A DNA stretch of 64,000 bases from Mycobacterium sp. (GTDB taxonomy: Bacteria > Actinomycetota > Actinomycetes > Mycobacteriales > Mycobacteriaceae). Numbering within the stretch: the stretch's first letter is position 1; each line of letters begins with the position of its first letter. A model generated the notes under the pieces. That model searched no databases. It was given only the letters and a program-made list of their open reading frames with translations, and was not told where the DNA came from. Where the stretch lies: NCBI RefSeq assembly GCF_004298145.1, contig NZ_SCRH01000017.1, forward strand, positions 62,001 to 126,000. Direction: 5' to 3'. Positions 1-10,044 of this stretch are shown piece by piece. The position numbers and the translations under genes were made by a program.

Positions 1-136
1 TCTGGAGCAGGCCATGGAATTCTGCGCGCAAGACGAATGCGTCGAGGTGACTCCGGAGATCGTGCGGGTGCGCAAGGTCGAGCTGGACGCCACCTCCCGG
101 GCGCGCAGCCGGTCGCGCGCCAAGGCTCGGGGCTAA
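1..136 (+). CDS. typA: TypA/BipA GTPase, C-terminal end (partial)
   Basis: The window opens inside a reading frame (first full codon at base 2) that runs 44 codons to TAA at 134-136. The peptide contains CVEVTPEIVRVRKVEL and ends in an Arg/Ser/Ala/Lys-rich tail. This is the C-terminus of the ribosome-associated translational GTPase TypA (BipA), which precedes lpqW in M. tuberculosis (Rv1165-Rv1166). The GTPase domain lies upstream of the window. Identification rests on this short tail and the conserved neighbour. Confidence 0.85.
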   Translation, partial: LEQAMEFCAQDECVEVTPEIVRVRKVELDATSRARSRSRAKARG

Positions 137-187
137 CCTCTGGTGGTCGAACGGGCCGCTGCGCGGCTGCTCGCTACCCTGATCAGC

Positions 188-2086
188 GTGCCGAGACGCG
201 TCCGCCGTTTGTTCATGGTGCTGGGCGGCATGATCTCGGTCGTCGGGCTGGTGCTCTCGGCGTGCACGGTCAACCCGCCGCCGGCGCCGCAGAGCACCGA
301 TACGCCGCGCAACTCCGTTCCGCCGCCGCCCCGGGTCAGCGAGATCATCATGGGCATCGACTCGATCGGGGCGGGGTTCAATCCGCACCTGTTGTCGGAT
401 TTGTCCCCGGTGAACGCGGCGATCAGCGCGCTGGTGCTGCCGAGCGCCTTTCGGCCGGTTCCGGACACCAATACGCCGGCCGGCTCACGCTGGGAGATGG
501 ACCCGACCTTGTTGGTCTCCGCCGACGTGACGAACCAGAACCCGTTCACGGTGACCTACAAGATTCGGCCCGAGGCGCAGTGGACCGACAACGCCCCCAT
601 CGCCGCCGACGACTTCTGGTATCTGTGGCGCCAGATGGTCAGCCAGCCCGGGGTCGTCGACCCGGCCGGGTATGACCTCATCACCAGCGTGCAGTCGCTC
701 GAGGGCGGCAAGCAGGCGGTGGTCACCTTCGCGCAGCCGTATCCGGCGTGGAAAGAGCTGTTCAGCAACATCCTTCCGGCGCACATCGTCAAGGACGTGC
801 CCGGCGGTTTCGCGGCCGGGCTGGCCCGGGCGCTTCCGGTCACGGGCGGGCAGTTCCGGGTGGAGAGCATCGACCCGCAGCGCGACGAAATCCTGGTCGC
901 CCGCAACGACCGGTACTGGGGGCCGCCGGCCAAGCCCGCGCTCATTCTCTTCCGGCGCGCCGGGGCGCCCGCCGCGCTGGCCGATTCCGTGCGCAACGGC
1001 GACACCCAGGTGGCGCAAGTACACGGTGGTTCGGCGGCCTTCGCGCAGCTGTCCGCCATCCCCGACGTCCGGACCGCCCGGATCGTGACACCGCGGGTCA
1101 TGCAGCTCACGCTGCGCGCCACCGAGCCCAAACTGACTGACACACAAGTCCGTAAGGCGATCTTGGGGTTGCTCGACGTCGACCTGCTCGCCGCCGTGGG
1201 CGCGGGCAGCGACAACACGGTCACCCTCGATCAGGCCCAGATCCGTGCGCCGAGCGACCCCGGCTACGAGCCGACCGCGCCACCGGCGATGACGACGGCG
1301 GCCGCGCTGACATTGCTCGAGGGGGCCGGATACCGGGTCGAACCCAACTCTTCGGCTTCAGGGGCCCCGCCCGCGCCGACCCCGGTGAACACTGGACCGC
1401 CCGAAGTCATCCGGGGCCGGATCAGCAAGGACGGCCAACAGCTGTCGCTGGCCATCGGGGTGGCGGCCAATGACCCGACCGCGGTGGCGGTGGCCAACAC
1501 CGCCGCCGACCAGTTGCGCAACGTCGGCATCGCCGCGACCGTGCTGGCGCTGGACCCTGTCACCCTCTACCGCGATGCGCTGAACGACAGCCGGGTCGAC
1601 GCGATCGTCGGCTGGCATCAGGCGGGTGGAAATCTGGCAACCCGGCTCGCTTCCCGATACGGCTGTCCCGCGCTGCAATCGACCCAGGTTCCGGCCACCA
1701 GCGAGGCGACTCCGGCTTCGTCCGCTCCCGCCGGCCCGGCGCCGTCCACGTCGCCGGGCACCGCGTCCACGACGCCGACGTCGGCGCCGCCGCCCAGCCG
1801 GCCAGCGGATCCCAACGCCCTGGTCCAGGCGCCGTCGAACCTCACCGGGATCTGCGATCGCAGCGTCCAGTCGAACATCGACGCCGCCCTCAACGGCACC
1901 AAGAGCATCAATGACGTCATCACCGCGGTCGAACCGCGGCTGTGGAACATGTCCACGGTATTGCCGATCCTGCAGGACACCACGATCGTCGCGGTCGGGC
2001 CGAGCGTGCAGAACGTCAGCCTGTCCGGCGCGGTTCCGGTGGGCATCGTCGGTGATGCCGGCCAATGGATCAAAACCGGGCCGTAA
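188..2086 (+). CDS. lpqW: Lipoprotein LpqW (mannolipid regulation)
   Basis: A 632-residue secreted lipoprotein related to periplasmic oligopeptide-binding proteins (SBP family 5). M. tuberculosis Rv1166 and its M. smegmatis counterpart act at the cell envelope to steer the balance between PIM and lipoarabinomannan synthesis. From the GTG at 188 the protein has a basic N-region (RRVRR), a hydrophobic core and a lipobox LSAC with the lipidated Cys at residue 26. An in-frame GTG at 143 would add 15 residues before a normal signal, so 188 is preferred. A Pro/Ser/Thr/Ala-rich linker lies near residues 510-545, followed by a conserved C-terminal domain. It starts 51 bases after the typA stop. Confidence 0.9.
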   Translation: MPRRVRRLFMVLGGMISVVGLVLSACTVNPPPAPQSTDTPRNSVPPPPRVSEIIMGIDSIGAGFNPHLLSDLSPVNAAISALVLPSAFRPVPDTNTPAGSRWEMDPTLLVSADVTNQNPFTVTYKIRPEAQWTDNAPIAADDFWYLWRQMVSQPGVVDPAGYDLITSVQSLEGGKQAVVTFAQPYPAWKELFSNILPAHIVKDVPGGFAAGLARALPVTGGQFRVESIDPQRDEILVARNDRYWGPPAKPALILFRRAGAPAALADSVRNGDTQVAQVHGGSAAFAQLSAIPDVRTARIVTPRVMQLTLRATEPKLTDTQVRKAILGLLDVDLLAAVGAGSDNTVTLDQAQIRAPSDPGYEPTAPPAMTTAAALTLLEGAGYRVEPNSSASGAPPAPTPVNTGPPEVIRGRISKDGQQLSLAIGVAANDPTAVAVANTAADQLRNVGIAATVLALDPVTLYRDALNDSRVDAIVGWHQAGGNLATRLASRYGCPALQSTQVPATSEATPASSAPAGPAPSTSPGTASTTPTSAPPPSRPADPNALVQAPSNLTGICDRSVQSNIDAALNGTKSINDVITAVEPRLWNMSTVLPILQDTTIVAVGPSVQNVSLSGAVPVGIVGDAGQWIKTGP

Positions 2087-2099
2087 CCGCGAGCGCCGG

Positions 2100-2714
2100 T
2101 CAGTCGGCGGGCGGTCGCGACGCCCGCGGCGGGATCACGGTGTCGACGATGAGCGCCAGCTCGCGGCGGTTCGGTGGCGATTCGTTCAGCAGGAAGTGCT
2201 GGTTGATCAACGCCGACCCGATGCGGGCGGTGAGCGGCGTGACCGCCTCCGGATCAAGGTCACCGTCGTCCACGGCGGCTTGCAGGATCGATTCCACGAT
2301 TTTCAGGCGCGGCCGCACCACGGCATCGGCGAAGATGCCCCGCATTTCCGGCTCGTGCAACAGCTGATGGATGACGTCCAGGCTGGGAAAGCCGGTCTTG
2401 CCGGCCAGCAGGTCACGCTGGGCGGTGAACATCGCCAGCAAGTTCTCCCGGGCCGAACGGCCGGAACGCAGCTCCGGCAGCGGCGGCAGCGCGAAAACCA
2501 AAGCGGCGTGCACCAGCTCGCACTTGGTGTCCCAGCGCCGGTAGAGCGCGGCCTTGCCGGTGTGGGCGCGCGCCGCGATTCCCTCCATGGTCAGACCGCC
2601 GTACCCGACTTCTGTCAGTTCGGCCAGGGTGGCCTCGTAGAGGGCGCGTTCGAGGACCTCACCTCGCCGACGGCTTCGGCTGCCCGTGTGGTCTGCGTCC
2701 GTGAGCTGAGGCAT
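2100..2714 (-). CDS. TetR-family transcriptional regulator (Rv1167c-like)
   Basis: A 204-residue regulator. The N-terminal helix-turn-helix is clear: [20 protein letters not shown] followed by LYRRW, the usual TetR recognition region. The rest is a helical ligand-binding domain with a TetR_C-like pattern. The ATG at 2714 is chosen because the longer frame, reaching 2840, adds low-complexity sequence without domain content and would overlap mshB. It is divergent from mshB, with 110 bases between the starts, and ends 13 bases from the lpqW stop (convergent). The position matches Rv1167c. Ligand and targets are unknown. Confidence 0.85.
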   Translation of the reverse strand: MPQLTDADHTGSRSRRRGEVLERALYEATLAELTEVGYGGLTMEGIAARAHTGKAALYRRWDTKCELVHAALVFALPPLPELRSGRSARENLLAMFTAQRDLLAGKTGFPSLDVIHQLLHEPEMRGIFADAVVRPRLKIVESILQAAVDDGDLDPEAVTPLTARIGSALINQHFLLNESPPNRRELALIVDTVIPPRASRPPAD

Positions 2715-2824
2715 TTCTTGATAGTAGCCGTGCGCGTTCCTACCTGCTGCCGCCGGTGAGGCAGCGGCCGGGCGGCAACCCTTCGACTGCCGATATCGTC
2801 GCCGCTGGCGGTAGGGTGCCGTCC

Positions 2825-3742
2825 ATGCCTGAGACGCCACGGCTGCTGTTCGTCCACGCGCATCCCGACGACGAAAGCCTCGGCACCGGCGCCACTATCG
2901 CCCACTACGCCGCCCGCGGGGCAGACGTCCGCGTCGTCACCTGCACGCTCGGCGAGGAGGGCGAGGTGATCGGCGATCGGTGGGCCGAGCTCGCCGCCGA
3001 TCGCGCGGATCAACTCGGCGGCTACCGGATCGGCGAATTGACCGCCGCGTTGCATGCGCTGGGCGTCGGCGAACCCAGCTATCTCGGCGGCGCGGGCCGG
3101 TGGCGCGATTCGGGCATGCGCGGCACCCCCAAGCGGCGTCGGCAACGATTCATCGATGCCGACGAGCGTGAGACTGTCGGCGCGCTGGTGGCCCTCATTC
3201 GCGAGCAGCGCCCCCACGTCGTCGTCACCTACGATCCCGCCGGCGGCTACGGCCATCCTGATCACGTGCACACCCACACGGTGACGGCCGCCGCCGTCGC
3301 CGTGGCTGGTTTGTCGGCCGGCGCCGCCTCCGAATTTCCCGGCGAGCCTTGGGCCGTGCCGAAGTTCTACTGGTCGGTCTTCGCGACCCGGGCGTTCGAG
3401 GCCGCCCTGGATGCGCTGACGCCCGAGGACCTGCGGCCCGAATGGTCGCTCCCGTCGGAGGAGGAGTTCACGTTCGGGTACGCCGATGGCGACATCGACA
3501 CCGTCGTCGAGACCGACGCGGACGTCCGGGACGCCAAGCGGGCGGCGCTCGCCGCGCACGCCACCCAGGTGGTTGTCGGGCCCACCGGCCGGGCCTGCGC
3601 CCTGTCCAACAACGTGGCGCTGCCGATCCTGGGGCACGAGCATTACGTCTTGGCGGCCGGCGACGCGGGGGAACGAGACGAGCGCGGCTGGGAAACGGAT
3701 CTGCTCGCCGGCCTTGGTTTCACCGCGGCCCGCACGCGGTAG
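2825..3742 (+). CDS. mshB: N-acetyl-GlcN-inositol deacetylase MshB (mycothiol synthesis)
   Basis: A 305-residue zinc hydrolase of the LmbE/PIG-L family. It deacetylates GlcNAc-Ins to GlcN-Ins, the second dedicated step of mycothiol synthesis. The zinc site is visible: H13-P-D-D16 in the motif AHPDDE near the N-terminus, and H147 in the GHPDHVH motif, the same residue numbers as in the M. tuberculosis enzyme. The ATG at 2825 starts right at the conserved [13 protein letters not shown] segment. In M. tuberculosis PE11 and PPE17 lie between the TetR gene and mshB; here they are absent. Confidence 0.93.
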   Translation: MPETPRLLFVHAHPDDESLGTGATIAHYAARGADVRVVTCTLGEEGEVIGDRWAELAADRADQLGGYRIGELTAALHALGVGEPSYLGGAGRWRDSGMRGTPKRRRQRFIDADERETVGALVALIREQRPHVVVTYDPAGGYGHPDHVHTHTVTAAAVAVAGLSAGAASEFPGEPWAVPKFYWSVFATRAFEAALDALTPEDLRPEWSLPSEEEFTFGYADGDIDTVVETDADVRDAKRAALAAHATQVVVGPTGRACALSNNVALPILGHEHYVLAAGDAGERDERGWETDLLAGLGFTAARTR

Positions 3743-3760
3743 GCTGCCAAACAGGCAGCC
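3742..3760 (+). terminator. Perfect 7-bp hairpin right after mshB
   Basis: GGCTGCC and GGCAGCC flank the loop AAACA, starting at the last base of the mshB stop codon. No U-tract follows; instead an AAGGA ribosome site for the next small ORF follows within 10 bases. It may be a weak terminator, an RNA-processing site, or a structure that limits translation of the following ORF. Confidence 0.4.
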
Positions 3761-3775
3761 ACGGAAGGATTTCGC

Positions 3776-3883
3776 ATGGACCCCGACCTGGACCCTAATC
3801 AGCAGCACTGGCAGGACCGACTCGACAGCCTGCAGTGGGCAATCGGCTCGATATTGTCCAACGTCGACAGCGTTCCGACCTGA
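3776..3883 (+). CDS. Small ORF, 35 residues, unknown function
   Basis: ATG at 3776 has a good Shine-Dalgarno (GGAAGGA at 3763-3769, about 6 bases upstream). The acidic, Trp- and Gln-containing peptide begins MDPDLDPNQQHWQDRL and ends at TGA 3881-3883. It overlaps the start region of the next ORF, which would couple the two genes. No family is recognised. Its support is the ribosome site, the position in the mshB transcript and a plausible amphipathic composition. It could instead be a leader peptide. Confidence 0.45.
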   Translation: MDPDLDPNQQHWQDRLDSLQWAIGSILSNVDSVPT

Positions 3884-4296
3884 CTGACACCCAGCCACGC
3901 GTTGCGTCCGTTGAAGACAGCGGCGCAACCGACCCCGCGATTCGTTTCGTTGTGCTGGCACTCTTGGCGGTCGATGGGGTTCTCTCCGCACTAGCCGGGG
4001 CTCTGCTGCTGCCTTCCTACATCGGGGCGATTCCGTTTCCCATCAGCGGGTTGATTTCCGGGCTGGTCAACGCGGCGCTGGTGTGGGCCGCCGGGCGCTG
4101 GACCCGGTCCCCGCGGTTGGCCGCGCTGCCGCTGTGGACGTGGCTGCTGACGGTGGCGGTGATCAGCATGGGGGGCCCGGCCGACGACGTCATCCTGGGC
4201 GGTCGCGGCCTGATGGCTTATGCGGCGCTGCTGCTGGTGGTGCTCGGTGTCGTACCGCCGGTCTGGGTGCTGTGGCGGCGCGGCCACAGCCGCTGA
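3835..4296 (+). CDS. Small membrane protein, Rv1171-like
   Basis: Up to 153 residues with about four hydrophobic segments: VVLALLAVDGVLSALAGALLL, the region around ISGLISGLVNAALVWAAG, then LPLWTWLLTVAVISM and MAYAALLLVVLGVVPPVWVL, ending in a basic tail WRRGHSR. The hydrophilic first 35 residues are uncertain because no good ribosome site precedes the GTG at 3835; translation may be coupled to the small ORF ending at 3883. Length and position fit Rv1171 (conserved hypothetical) between mshB and fbiC. The PE12 gene found there in M. tuberculosis is absent. Function is unknown. Confidence 0.6.
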   Translation: MGNRLDIVQRRQRSDLTDTQPRVASVEDSGATDPAIRFVVLALLAVDGVLSALAGALLLPSYIGAIPFPISGLISGLVNAALVWAAGRWTRSPRLAALPLWTWLLTVAVISMGGPADDVILGGRGLMAYAALLLVVLGVVPPVWVLWRRGHSR

Positions 4297-4461
4297 TGTC
4301 CGCCTCCGCCGGGTGGACGTTTCGGGCGGGACGTCGCCCGCTTGCCGCTACGGGTGTGGCGCTACTGTTGACTGTTGCCCATACGGGACCCGCCATGGGT
4401 GCCACGATTTCACATGTTGGGACGCACGGATGAAATTCGATCGTGGGGAAGTTACACGAAG

Positions 4462-7056
4462 GTGCTGTTGACTCCGGGCGAGGAGCCTACCGCTCTGCCT
4501 GATCCTCAGATTCCGGCGAAGGCCAGTGCGTCGAAGGCCGATGCGTCGGCGTTGCGGCGGGTGTTGCGGCGGGCGCGAGATGGTGTTGCGCTGAACATCG
4601 ACGAGGCGGCGGTCGCGATGACCGCCCGCGGTGCGGATCTGGCGGATCTGTGCGCCAGCGCGGCGCGGGTGCGCGACGCGGGCCTGGAATCGGCGGGGCG
4701 GCACGGCCCCGGCGGACGGCTGCCGATCACCTACTCCCGTAAGGTGTTTATCCCGGTCACGCACCTGTGCCGGGACAACTGTCATTACTGCACCTTCGTC
4801 ACGGTCCCGGGCAAGCTGCGTGCCGAGGGCGCCGGCATGTACCTCGAGCCCGACGAGATACTCGACATCGCCCGCCGCGGCGGTGAACTTGGTTGCAAGG
4901 AAGCACTATTCACCCTCGGGGATCGGCCCGAGGATCGCTGGCCGGAAGCGCGCGAATGGCTCGATCAGCGGGGCTATGATTCGACGCTGTCTTACGTGCG
5001 GGCGATGGCGATCCGGGTGCTCGAAGAAACCGGATTGTTGCCGCACTTGAACCCCGGTGTGATGAGTTGGTCGGAGATGGCGCGGCTCAAGCCGGTGGCG
5101 CCGTCGATGGGGATGATGCTCGAGACCACGTCACGGCGGCTGTTCGAAACGAAAGGCCTTGCGCACTATGGCAGCCCGGACAAAGACCCGGCGGTCCGGC
5201 TGCGCACTTTGACCGACGCGGGCCGGTTGTCGATTCCGTTCACCACCGGTCTGCTGGTCGGTATCGGCGAGACGCTCGCCGAGCGCGCCGACACCTTGCA
5301 CGCGATCCGCCGCTCGCACAAGGAGTTCGGCCATGTGCAAGAAGTGATCGTGCAGAATTTCCGGGCCAAGGAACACACCGCCATGGCCGCGGTTCCCGAC
5401 GCGGGCATCGAGGATTACCTGGCGACGGTGGCGGTTGCGCGGCTGGTGCTCGGTCCCGGGATGCGTATCCAGGCACCGCCGAACCTGGTCTCGCGTGAGG
5501 AGTGCCTGGCGCTGGCCGGCGCCGGCGTCGACGACTGGGGCGGCGTATCGCCGCTCACACCCGACCACGTCAACCCAGAGCGGCCGTGGCCGGCGTTGGA
5601 TGAGCTGGCCGCCGTCACCGCCGAAGCCGGTTACGAGCTGGTCCAGCGGCTGACCGCGCAACCCAAATACGTGCTGGGCGGCGCGGCCTGGATCGACCCG
5701 CGGGTGTCCGGACATGTGCGGGCGCTGGCCGATCCCGCGACCGGTCTGGCGCGCGATGTCAACCCCGTGGGGTTGCCCTGGCAGGAGCCGGACGACGTAG
5801 GGTCCTCGGGCCGGGTCGACCTCAATGCGGCGATCGACAGCGAGGGCCGCAACACCGAAACCCGCAGCGACATCGACAGTGCTTTCGGGGACTGGGAGTC
5901 GATCCGCGCGCACGTGGGCGAGCTGGCCGCCCGAGGCGCCAAAGCGCCAGAACGCCTAGACACCGATGTGTTTGCCGCGTTGCGCTCGGCGGAACGCGAT
6001 CCCGCCGGCTGCACCGACAGCGAATATCTGTCACTGGCCACCGCCGATGGTCCGGCGCTGGAAGCGGTTACCGCACTGGCGGATTCGTTGCGTCGCGACA
6101 CGGTCGGTGACGACGTGACGTTCGTGATCAATCGCAACATCAACTTCACCAATATCTGCTACACCGGGTGCCGGTTCTGCGCGTTCGCGCAGCGCAAGGG
6201 CGACGCCGATGCGTTTTCGCTGTCCACCGACGAGGTCGCCGACCGCGCCTGGGAGGCGCACGTGCAAGGGGCCACCGAGGTGTGCATGCAGGGCGGCATC
6301 GACCCCGAACTGCCGGTCACCGGCTACGCGGACCTGGTCCGCGCGGTCAAGGCGCGGGTGCCGTCGATGCACGTGCACGCGTTTTCTCCGATGGAGATCG
6401 CCAACGGTGTGACCAAGAGCGGGTTGAGCATTCGCGACTGGCTCATCAGCTTGCGCGAAGCGGGCCTGGACACCATCCCGGGCACCGCCGCCGAGATCCT
6501 GGACGACGAGGTGCGCTGGGTGCTGACCAAGGGCAAGTTGCCGACTTCGCTGTGGATCGAGGTCGTCACCACCGCACACGAGGTGGGACTGCGGTCGAGC
6601 TCGACCATGATGTACGGCCACGTCGATCACCCGGGGCATTGGGTTGGTCACCTCAACGTGCTGCGCGACATCCAGGACCGCACCGGAGGTTTCACGGAGT
6701 TCGTGCCGCTGCCGTTCGTGCACCAGAGCTCGCCGCTGTATCTGGCCGGTGCGTCCCGGCCCGGGCCGACCCATCGCGACAACCGCGCGGTACACGCGTT
6801 GGCGCGAATCATGTTGCACGGCCGCATTTCCCAGATCCAGACCAGCTGGGTCAAGCTCGGTGTCGAGCGCACACAGGTGATGCTGCGCGGCGGCGCCAAC
6901 GACCTGGGCGGCACGCTGATGGAGGAGACCATCTCGCGGATGGCCGGCTCGGAACACGGGTCGGCCAAGACGGTGGCAGAGTTGACCGCGATCGCCGAAG
7001 GCATCGGGCGCCCCGCACGCCAACGCACCACCGACTACACCTCGTTGGCCGTGTAG
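4462..7056 (+). CDS. fbiC: 7,8-didemethyl-8-hydroxy-5-deazariboflavin (FO) synthase
   Basis: FbiC makes FO, the chromophore of coenzyme F420, from a pyrimidine intermediate and tyrosine. It is a fusion of two radical-SAM enzymes (CofG and CofH), and both iron-sulfur motifs are seen: CRDNCHYC with Cys 103/107/110 and CYTGCRFC with Cys 566/570/573, numbered from the GTG at 4462. This start gives 864 residues, near the 856 of M. tuberculosis; TTG 4375 and ATG 4414 are longer in-frame options. The first 25 residues are poorly conserved, so the start is uncertain. F420 serves nitroreductases and dehydrogenases in mycobacteria. Confidence 0.95.
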   Translation: MLLTPGEEPTALPDPQIPAKASASKADASALRRVLRRARDGVALNIDEAAVAMTARGADLADLCASAARVRDAGLESAGRHGPGGRLPITYSRKVFIPVTHLCRDNCHYCTFVTVPGKLRAEGAGMYLEPDEILDIARRGGELGCKEALFTLGDRPEDRWPEAREWLDQRGYDSTLSYVRAMAIRVLEETGLLPHLNPGVMSWSEMARLKPVAPSMGMMLETTSRRLFETKGLAHYGSPDKDPAVRLRTLTDAGRLSIPFTTGLLVGIGETLAERADTLHAIRRSHKEFGHVQEVIVQNFRAKEHTAMAAVPDAGIEDYLATVAVARLVLGPGMRIQAPPNLVSREECLALAGAGVDDWGGVSPLTPDHVNPERPWPALDELAAVTAEAGYELVQRLTAQPKYVLGGAAWIDPRVSGHVRALADPATGLARDVNPVGLPWQEPDDVGSSGRVDLNAAIDSEGRNTETRSDIDSAFGDWESIRAHVGELAARGAKAPERLDTDVFAALRSAERDPAGCTDSEYLSLATADGPALEAVTALADSLRRDTVGDDVTFVINRNINFTNICYTGCRFCAFAQRKGDADAFSLSTDEVADRAWEAHVQGATEVCMQGGIDPELPVTGYADLVRAVKARVPSMHVHAFSPMEIANGVTKSGLSIRDWLISLREAGLDTIPGTAAEILDDEVRWVLTKGKLPTSLWIEVVTTAHEVGLRSSSTMMYGHVDHPGHWVGHLNVLRDIQDRTGGFTEFVPLPFVHQSSPLYLAGASRPGPTHRDNRAVHALARIMLHGRISQIQTSWVKLGVERTQVMLRGGANDLGGTLMEETISRMAGSEHGSAKTVAELTAIAEGIGRPARQRTTDYTSLAV

Positions 7057-7094
7057 CCGCTTGCTTGTCAGGGGCGGCGGGTATACCCGACGCC

Positions 7095-7859
7095 GTGAAG
7101 CGACGAATTGACGAGGACCGCTTCCCGGAGTGGCGGCCGTTCGTGGACGCCGCGCAACGGCACGGCCCGGATGCCGGAACCTGGTGTGAGGCCTGGACGG
7201 TGCGCGATATCGTCGTCCACCAGGCCGGAAATGCCGAAGAACTCGCCCGGGTGCTCGGCGCGCACCTGGCCGGCCACCCCGTCGCCACCCGGGGTTTTGC
7301 CGAGCGCGAAGACCCGCTGCGCGCCTTGAACGATGCCGACTTGTGGGACGCGCTGTGGGACCGGATGGGCACCCTCGCCGATGTCGCGGTCGCGGCCGAC
7401 GGGGTGCCCGCGGACACCGATGTCGCCTGGACCGGCCGCACCATGAAGGTGCCCTGGTTCGCCGAGCACATGCGCGAAGAACTCGTCCTGCACGGGTGGG
7501 ACATCACCGGAGACGAGCCGGCCGCCCAGGCGAGGCTGGCCCAGCCGTGGATGACGACGCACAGCGTGCTCGCGGTCGGCCGGCCGCTGCTGGCCAAAGG
7601 AGCCACGCAGCTCGCGCCCGGCGAGCGGCTCGAGGCCCGGCTGCGAGCCGACGGCACCGACGACATTGCCCTGGCCGCCGACCCGGACCAGATCACCATC
7701 GGGTTCGCCGAGCCGGACAGCCCGGCCACCCTGGAAACCGACCCGGCCGCGCGCGTGCTGCTGCTGTGGGGGCGCAGGCCCGCCGATCCATCACGCATTC
7801 GCAGCCGCGCGGGACCGGAGGCCCTGGGACGCGTGCGCCGCCTGCTCGGCGGTTACTGA
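7095..7859 (+). CDS. Maleylpyruvate isomerase-like (MDMPI/DinB-fold) protein
   Basis: A 254-residue protein of the mycothiol-dependent maleylpyruvate isomerase N-terminal domain family (TIGR03083-like, DinB fold). The diagnostic part is the segment ending in CEAWTVRDIVVHQAGNAEEL, near residues 30-50, plus VPWFAEHMREELVLHGWDI near residues 118-136. These hold the histidines that bind metal in the family. A C-terminal lobe ends in LLLWGRRPADPSRI. The GTG at 7095 lies 39 bases after fbiC; the upstream in-frame extension is only fbiC read in another frame. M. tuberculosis has no gene here. The reaction is unknown. Confidence 0.75.
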   Translation: MKRRIDEDRFPEWRPFVDAAQRHGPDAGTWCEAWTVRDIVVHQAGNAEELARVLGAHLAGHPVATRGFAEREDPLRALNDADLWDALWDRMGTLADVAVAADGVPADTDVAWTGRTMKVPWFAEHMREELVLHGWDITGDEPAAQARLAQPWMTTHSVLAVGRPLLAKGATQLAPGERLEARLRADGTDDIALAADPDQITIGFAEPDSPATLETDPAARVLLLWGRRPADPSRIRSRAGPEALGRVRRLLGGY

Positions 7860-7887
7860 GCCGCTTCGTGCGAAGCGACCGGCTCAG
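7856..7887. terminator. Bidirectional hairpin between convergent genes
   Basis: CTGAGCCGCTTCG (7856-7868) pairs with CGAAGC (7871-7876) and, after a 4-base bulge, GGCTCAG (7881-7887). The stem covers both stop codons: TGA at 7857-7859 of the plus gene and that of the minus gene at 7884-7886. With only 24 bases between the genes, this symmetric stem is the likely terminator for both. No U-tract is present, as is common in mycobacteria. Confidence 0.65.
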
Positions 7888-8216
7888 TAGTTGTTACAGG
7901 TGACCGCAACCTGGTTGATGGTGGTGTAGTACTTCTGCGCCGACGGCATGGCCTGGATCTGCTGGGCCATCTGCTCGCGCTTGGGCGGCGGGGCGGCGAG
8001 GAAGTTGCGGATGTAGGACTGCGCCATCGGCGACGAGTTCAACTGCTGGGCAGCTGCCGGGTCGGTCGCGTTGAGCGCCGCAATCACCTGTCCGTAGTTG
8101 CAGGTCGTGTTGATGATCGCGTCCGTGGGATCCGCGGCTGCGATCCCGGCCGCTGCGGTCAACGCCACTGCCGCGCTGCCGACCGCAACGCCCAATTTGC
8201 TCAACGACACCCTCAT
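7884..8216 (-). CDS. Secreted TB8.4-like / hemophore-related protein
   Basis: A 110-residue exported protein matching Rv1174c (low-molecular-weight T-cell antigen TB8.4) in position and sequence: INTTCNYGQV..ALNATDP, SYIRNFLAAPPP and a terminal CNNY are shared. A Sec signal peptide with Ala-rich core ends near AAA-DP (cleavage about residue 28). The mature part has two cysteines (residue 39 and near 107) likely to form a disulfide. The family is grouped with small haem-binding hemophore-like proteins, but haem binding is not shown for this member. GGGGAAGG precedes the ATG. Confidence 0.88.
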   Translation of the reverse strand: MRVSLSKLGVAVGSAAVALTAAAGIAAADPTDAIINTTCNYGQVIAALNATDPAAAQQLNSSPMAQSYIRNFLAAPPPKREQMAQQIQAMPSAQKYYTTINQVAVTCNNY

Positions 8217-8590
8217 GTGTGGACACCTTCCCCAGTTAATGCACCGCTATTACGGCGAGAACGTCTGCCCAGCGGTTGCCGTCTTCCCGATCGAGATTAC
8301 CAGGCCCCGTGAACGTACTCGCAACACAACAGATATCGGAGGCCACCGCCGGGTTGTGACTCTACGCAGGTCAGCGGGTTATTCGCGGTGTTCGCCCTCG
8401 GTGAAACGGGGGCCGTTCGCGGGGTCCGAGACCGTCAGTCTTAAATCTGTGTTCAGACAGGCGCGCCAAATGGTTGACCTGTATCTGCAACGTCTAGTAT
8501 CAGTAACCGAAAGCTTCACCGGAAGCGGTCGGACGCGTCGGTGCGAGCTGAACAGCAGCCCACATTGAGTACTACATGGAGGAGACGTCT
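8217..8590. other. Intergenic region between TB8.4-like gene and fdxC
   Basis: A 374-base spacer between divergent genes. No credible ORF was found on either strand. The left end holds the ribosome site of the minus gene. The right end (8440-8520) is less GC-rich and carries the putative fdxC promoter listed separately. Rv1175c (fadH) and Rv1176c, which separate these genes in M. tuberculosis, are missing. Confidence 0.7.
8474..8500 (+). promoter_or_regulatory. Putative sigma-A-type promoter for fdxC
   Basis: TTGACC (8474-8479) and TAGTAT (8495-8500) resemble -35 and -10 elements, but the spacer is 15 bases, shorter than the usual 17. They lie 90 bases before the fdxC start. Confidence 0.4.
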
Positions 8591-8917
8591 GTGACGTACA
8601 CGATCGCCGAACCCTGTGTCGACGTCAAGGACAAGGCCTGTGTCGAGGAATGTCCGGTCGACTGCATTTACGAGGGTGCCCGGATGCTCTACATCCACCC
8701 CGACGAATGCGTCGACTGTGGGGCGTGCGAGCCGGTCTGCCCCGTCGAAGCGATCTATTACGAAGATGATGTACCGGACCAATGGAGCCAGTACACGCAG
8801 ATCAACGCCGACTTTTTCGTCGAGCTGGGATCGCCCGGCGGCGCGGCCAAGGTCGGCATGACCGAGAACGACCCGCAGGTGGTCAAGGATCTGCCACCCC
8901 AGGGCGAAGGCGACTGA
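8591..8917 (+). CDS. fdxC: 7Fe ferredoxin FdxC
   Basis: A 108-residue ferredoxin with [3Fe-4S] and [4Fe-4S] clusters, a soluble cytoplasmic electron carrier. Cluster ligands are visible in CVDVKDKACVEECPVDC and CVDCGACEPVCP. The GTG at 8591 begins MTYTIAEPC as in Rv1177, and GGAGGA at 8579-8584 is the ribosome site. An in-frame ATG at 8576 is less likely because it precedes that site. The C-terminal half (after DVPDQW) is typical of actinobacterial FdxC. It is followed 41 bases later by the aminotransferase. Confidence 0.93.
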   Translation: MTYTIAEPCVDVKDKACVEECPVDCIYEGARMLYIHPDECVDCGACEPVCPVEAIYYEDDVPDQWSQYTQINADFFVELGSPGGAAKVGMTENDPQVVKDLPPQGEGD

Positions 8918-8958
8918 GCGGCCCGGTGCCACACCAGCTCAGGAAGCACCGGCCGGCC

Positions 8959-10044
8959 GTGTCGGCGTCCCTGCCGGAGTTTCCCTGGGACACGCTTGCC
9001 GACGCGAAAGCGCGGGCCGGCGCCCATCCGGACGGGATCGTCGACCTATCCGTCGGCACCCCGGTCGACCCGGTGGCGCCGGTGATCTCCGACGCGCTGG
9101 CCGCGGCCGGTTCGGCGTCTGGGTATCCGGCCACCGCGGGCACTGCCCGGCTGCGCGAATCGGCGGTCGCCGCCCTGGCCCGCCGGTTCGGTGTCGCCGG
9201 GCTGGCCGAGTCGGACGTGCTCCCGGTGATCGGCAGCAAAGAGCTCATCGCCTGGCTACCGACATTGCTGGGTCTGGGCTCCGCGGACACGATCGTGGTT
9301 CCCGAGCTGGCGTACCCGACCTATGACGTCGGGGCGCGCCTGGCCGGGTCGCGGGTGCTGCGGGCGGATTCGCTGACGCAGCTGGGCCCGCAATCGCCCT
9401 CGCTGTACTACTTGAACTCCCCGAGCAATCCGACCGGACGTGTCCTGGGCGTCGATCACCTGCGCAAAGTGGTCGGATGGGCCCGCGACCGGGGCTGCCT
9501 GGTGGCCTCCGACGAGTGCTACCTCGGGTTGGGCTGGGATGCGCAGCCGCTGTCGATCCTGCATCCCTCGGTCTGCGACGGCGACCACACCGGGCTGCTG
9601 GCGATCCATTCGCTGTCGAAGAGCTCGTCGCTGGCCGGGTATCGGGCCGGCTTCGTCGCCGGCGACTCCGAGCTCATCGCCGAGCTGCTGGCCGTGCGCA
9701 AGCACGCCGGGATGATGGTGCCGACGCCGGTGCAGGCGGCCATGGTGGCCGCCCTGGACGACGACGCCCACGAGCTGGCGCAACGGCAGCGGTACGAGCG
9801 GCGCCGGGCCGTCCTGTTGCCTGCGCTGCGTTCGGCCGGCTTTACGGTCGACTATTCCGAAGCCGGCCTCTATCTCTGGGTCACCCGCGGCGAGCCGTGC
9901 CACGACAGCGTTGCCTGGCTGGCGCAGCGGGGCATCCTGGTGGCGCCCGGTGATTTCTACGGCCCGCGCGGCGCACAGCATGTGCGCGTTGCGCTGACGG
10001 CCAGCGATGAGCGGATAGCCGCCGCGGTGCGACGGCTCGCCTAG
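8959..10044 (+). CDS. DapC-type succinyldiaminopimelate aminotransferase (Rv1178-like)
   Basis: A 361-residue class I/II PLP aminotransferase. The Schiff-base lysine is K221 in SLSKSSSLAGYRAGF, and the NSPSNPTG segment carries the PLP-site Asn/Pro motif. It matches Rv1178 and the actinobacterial DapC family, which converts N-succinyl-2-amino-6-ketopimelate to N-succinyl-LL-diaminopimelate. dapD and dapE lie in the same window, which fits. M. tuberculosis has another annotated DapC (Rv0858c), so the exact in vivo share is uncertain. The GTG at 8959 starts the conserved LPEFPWDTLADAK. Its stop codon lies inside a tandem repeat. Confidence 0.85.
   Translation: MSASLPEFPWDTLADAKARAGAHPDGIVDLSVGTPVDPVAPVISDALAAAGSASGYPATAGTARLRESAVAALARRFGVAGLAESDVLPVIGSKELIAWLPTLLGLGSADTIVVPELAYPTYDVGARLAGSRVLRADSLTQLGPQSPSLYYLNSPSNPTGRVLGVDHLRKVVGWARDRGCLVASDECYLGLGWDAQPLSILHPSVCDGDHTGLLAIHSLSKSSSLAGYRAGFVAGDSELIAELLAVRKHAGMMVPTPVQAAMVAALDDDAHELAQRQRYERRRAVLLPALRSAGFTVDYSEAGLYLWVTRGEPCHDSVAWLAQRGILVAPGDFYGPRGAQHVRVALTASDERIAAAVRRLA

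Noticed and set aside
36..675. 212-codon frame at the start of lpqW
   Set aside because: Shadow frame with Arg/Gly-rich composition; lpqW in the other frame matches a known lipoprotein.
6168..7094. Long open frame running from inside fbiC into the maleylpyruvate-isomerase-like gene
   Set aside because: It is fbiC read in another frame; the real gene begins at GTG 7095 where family similarity starts.
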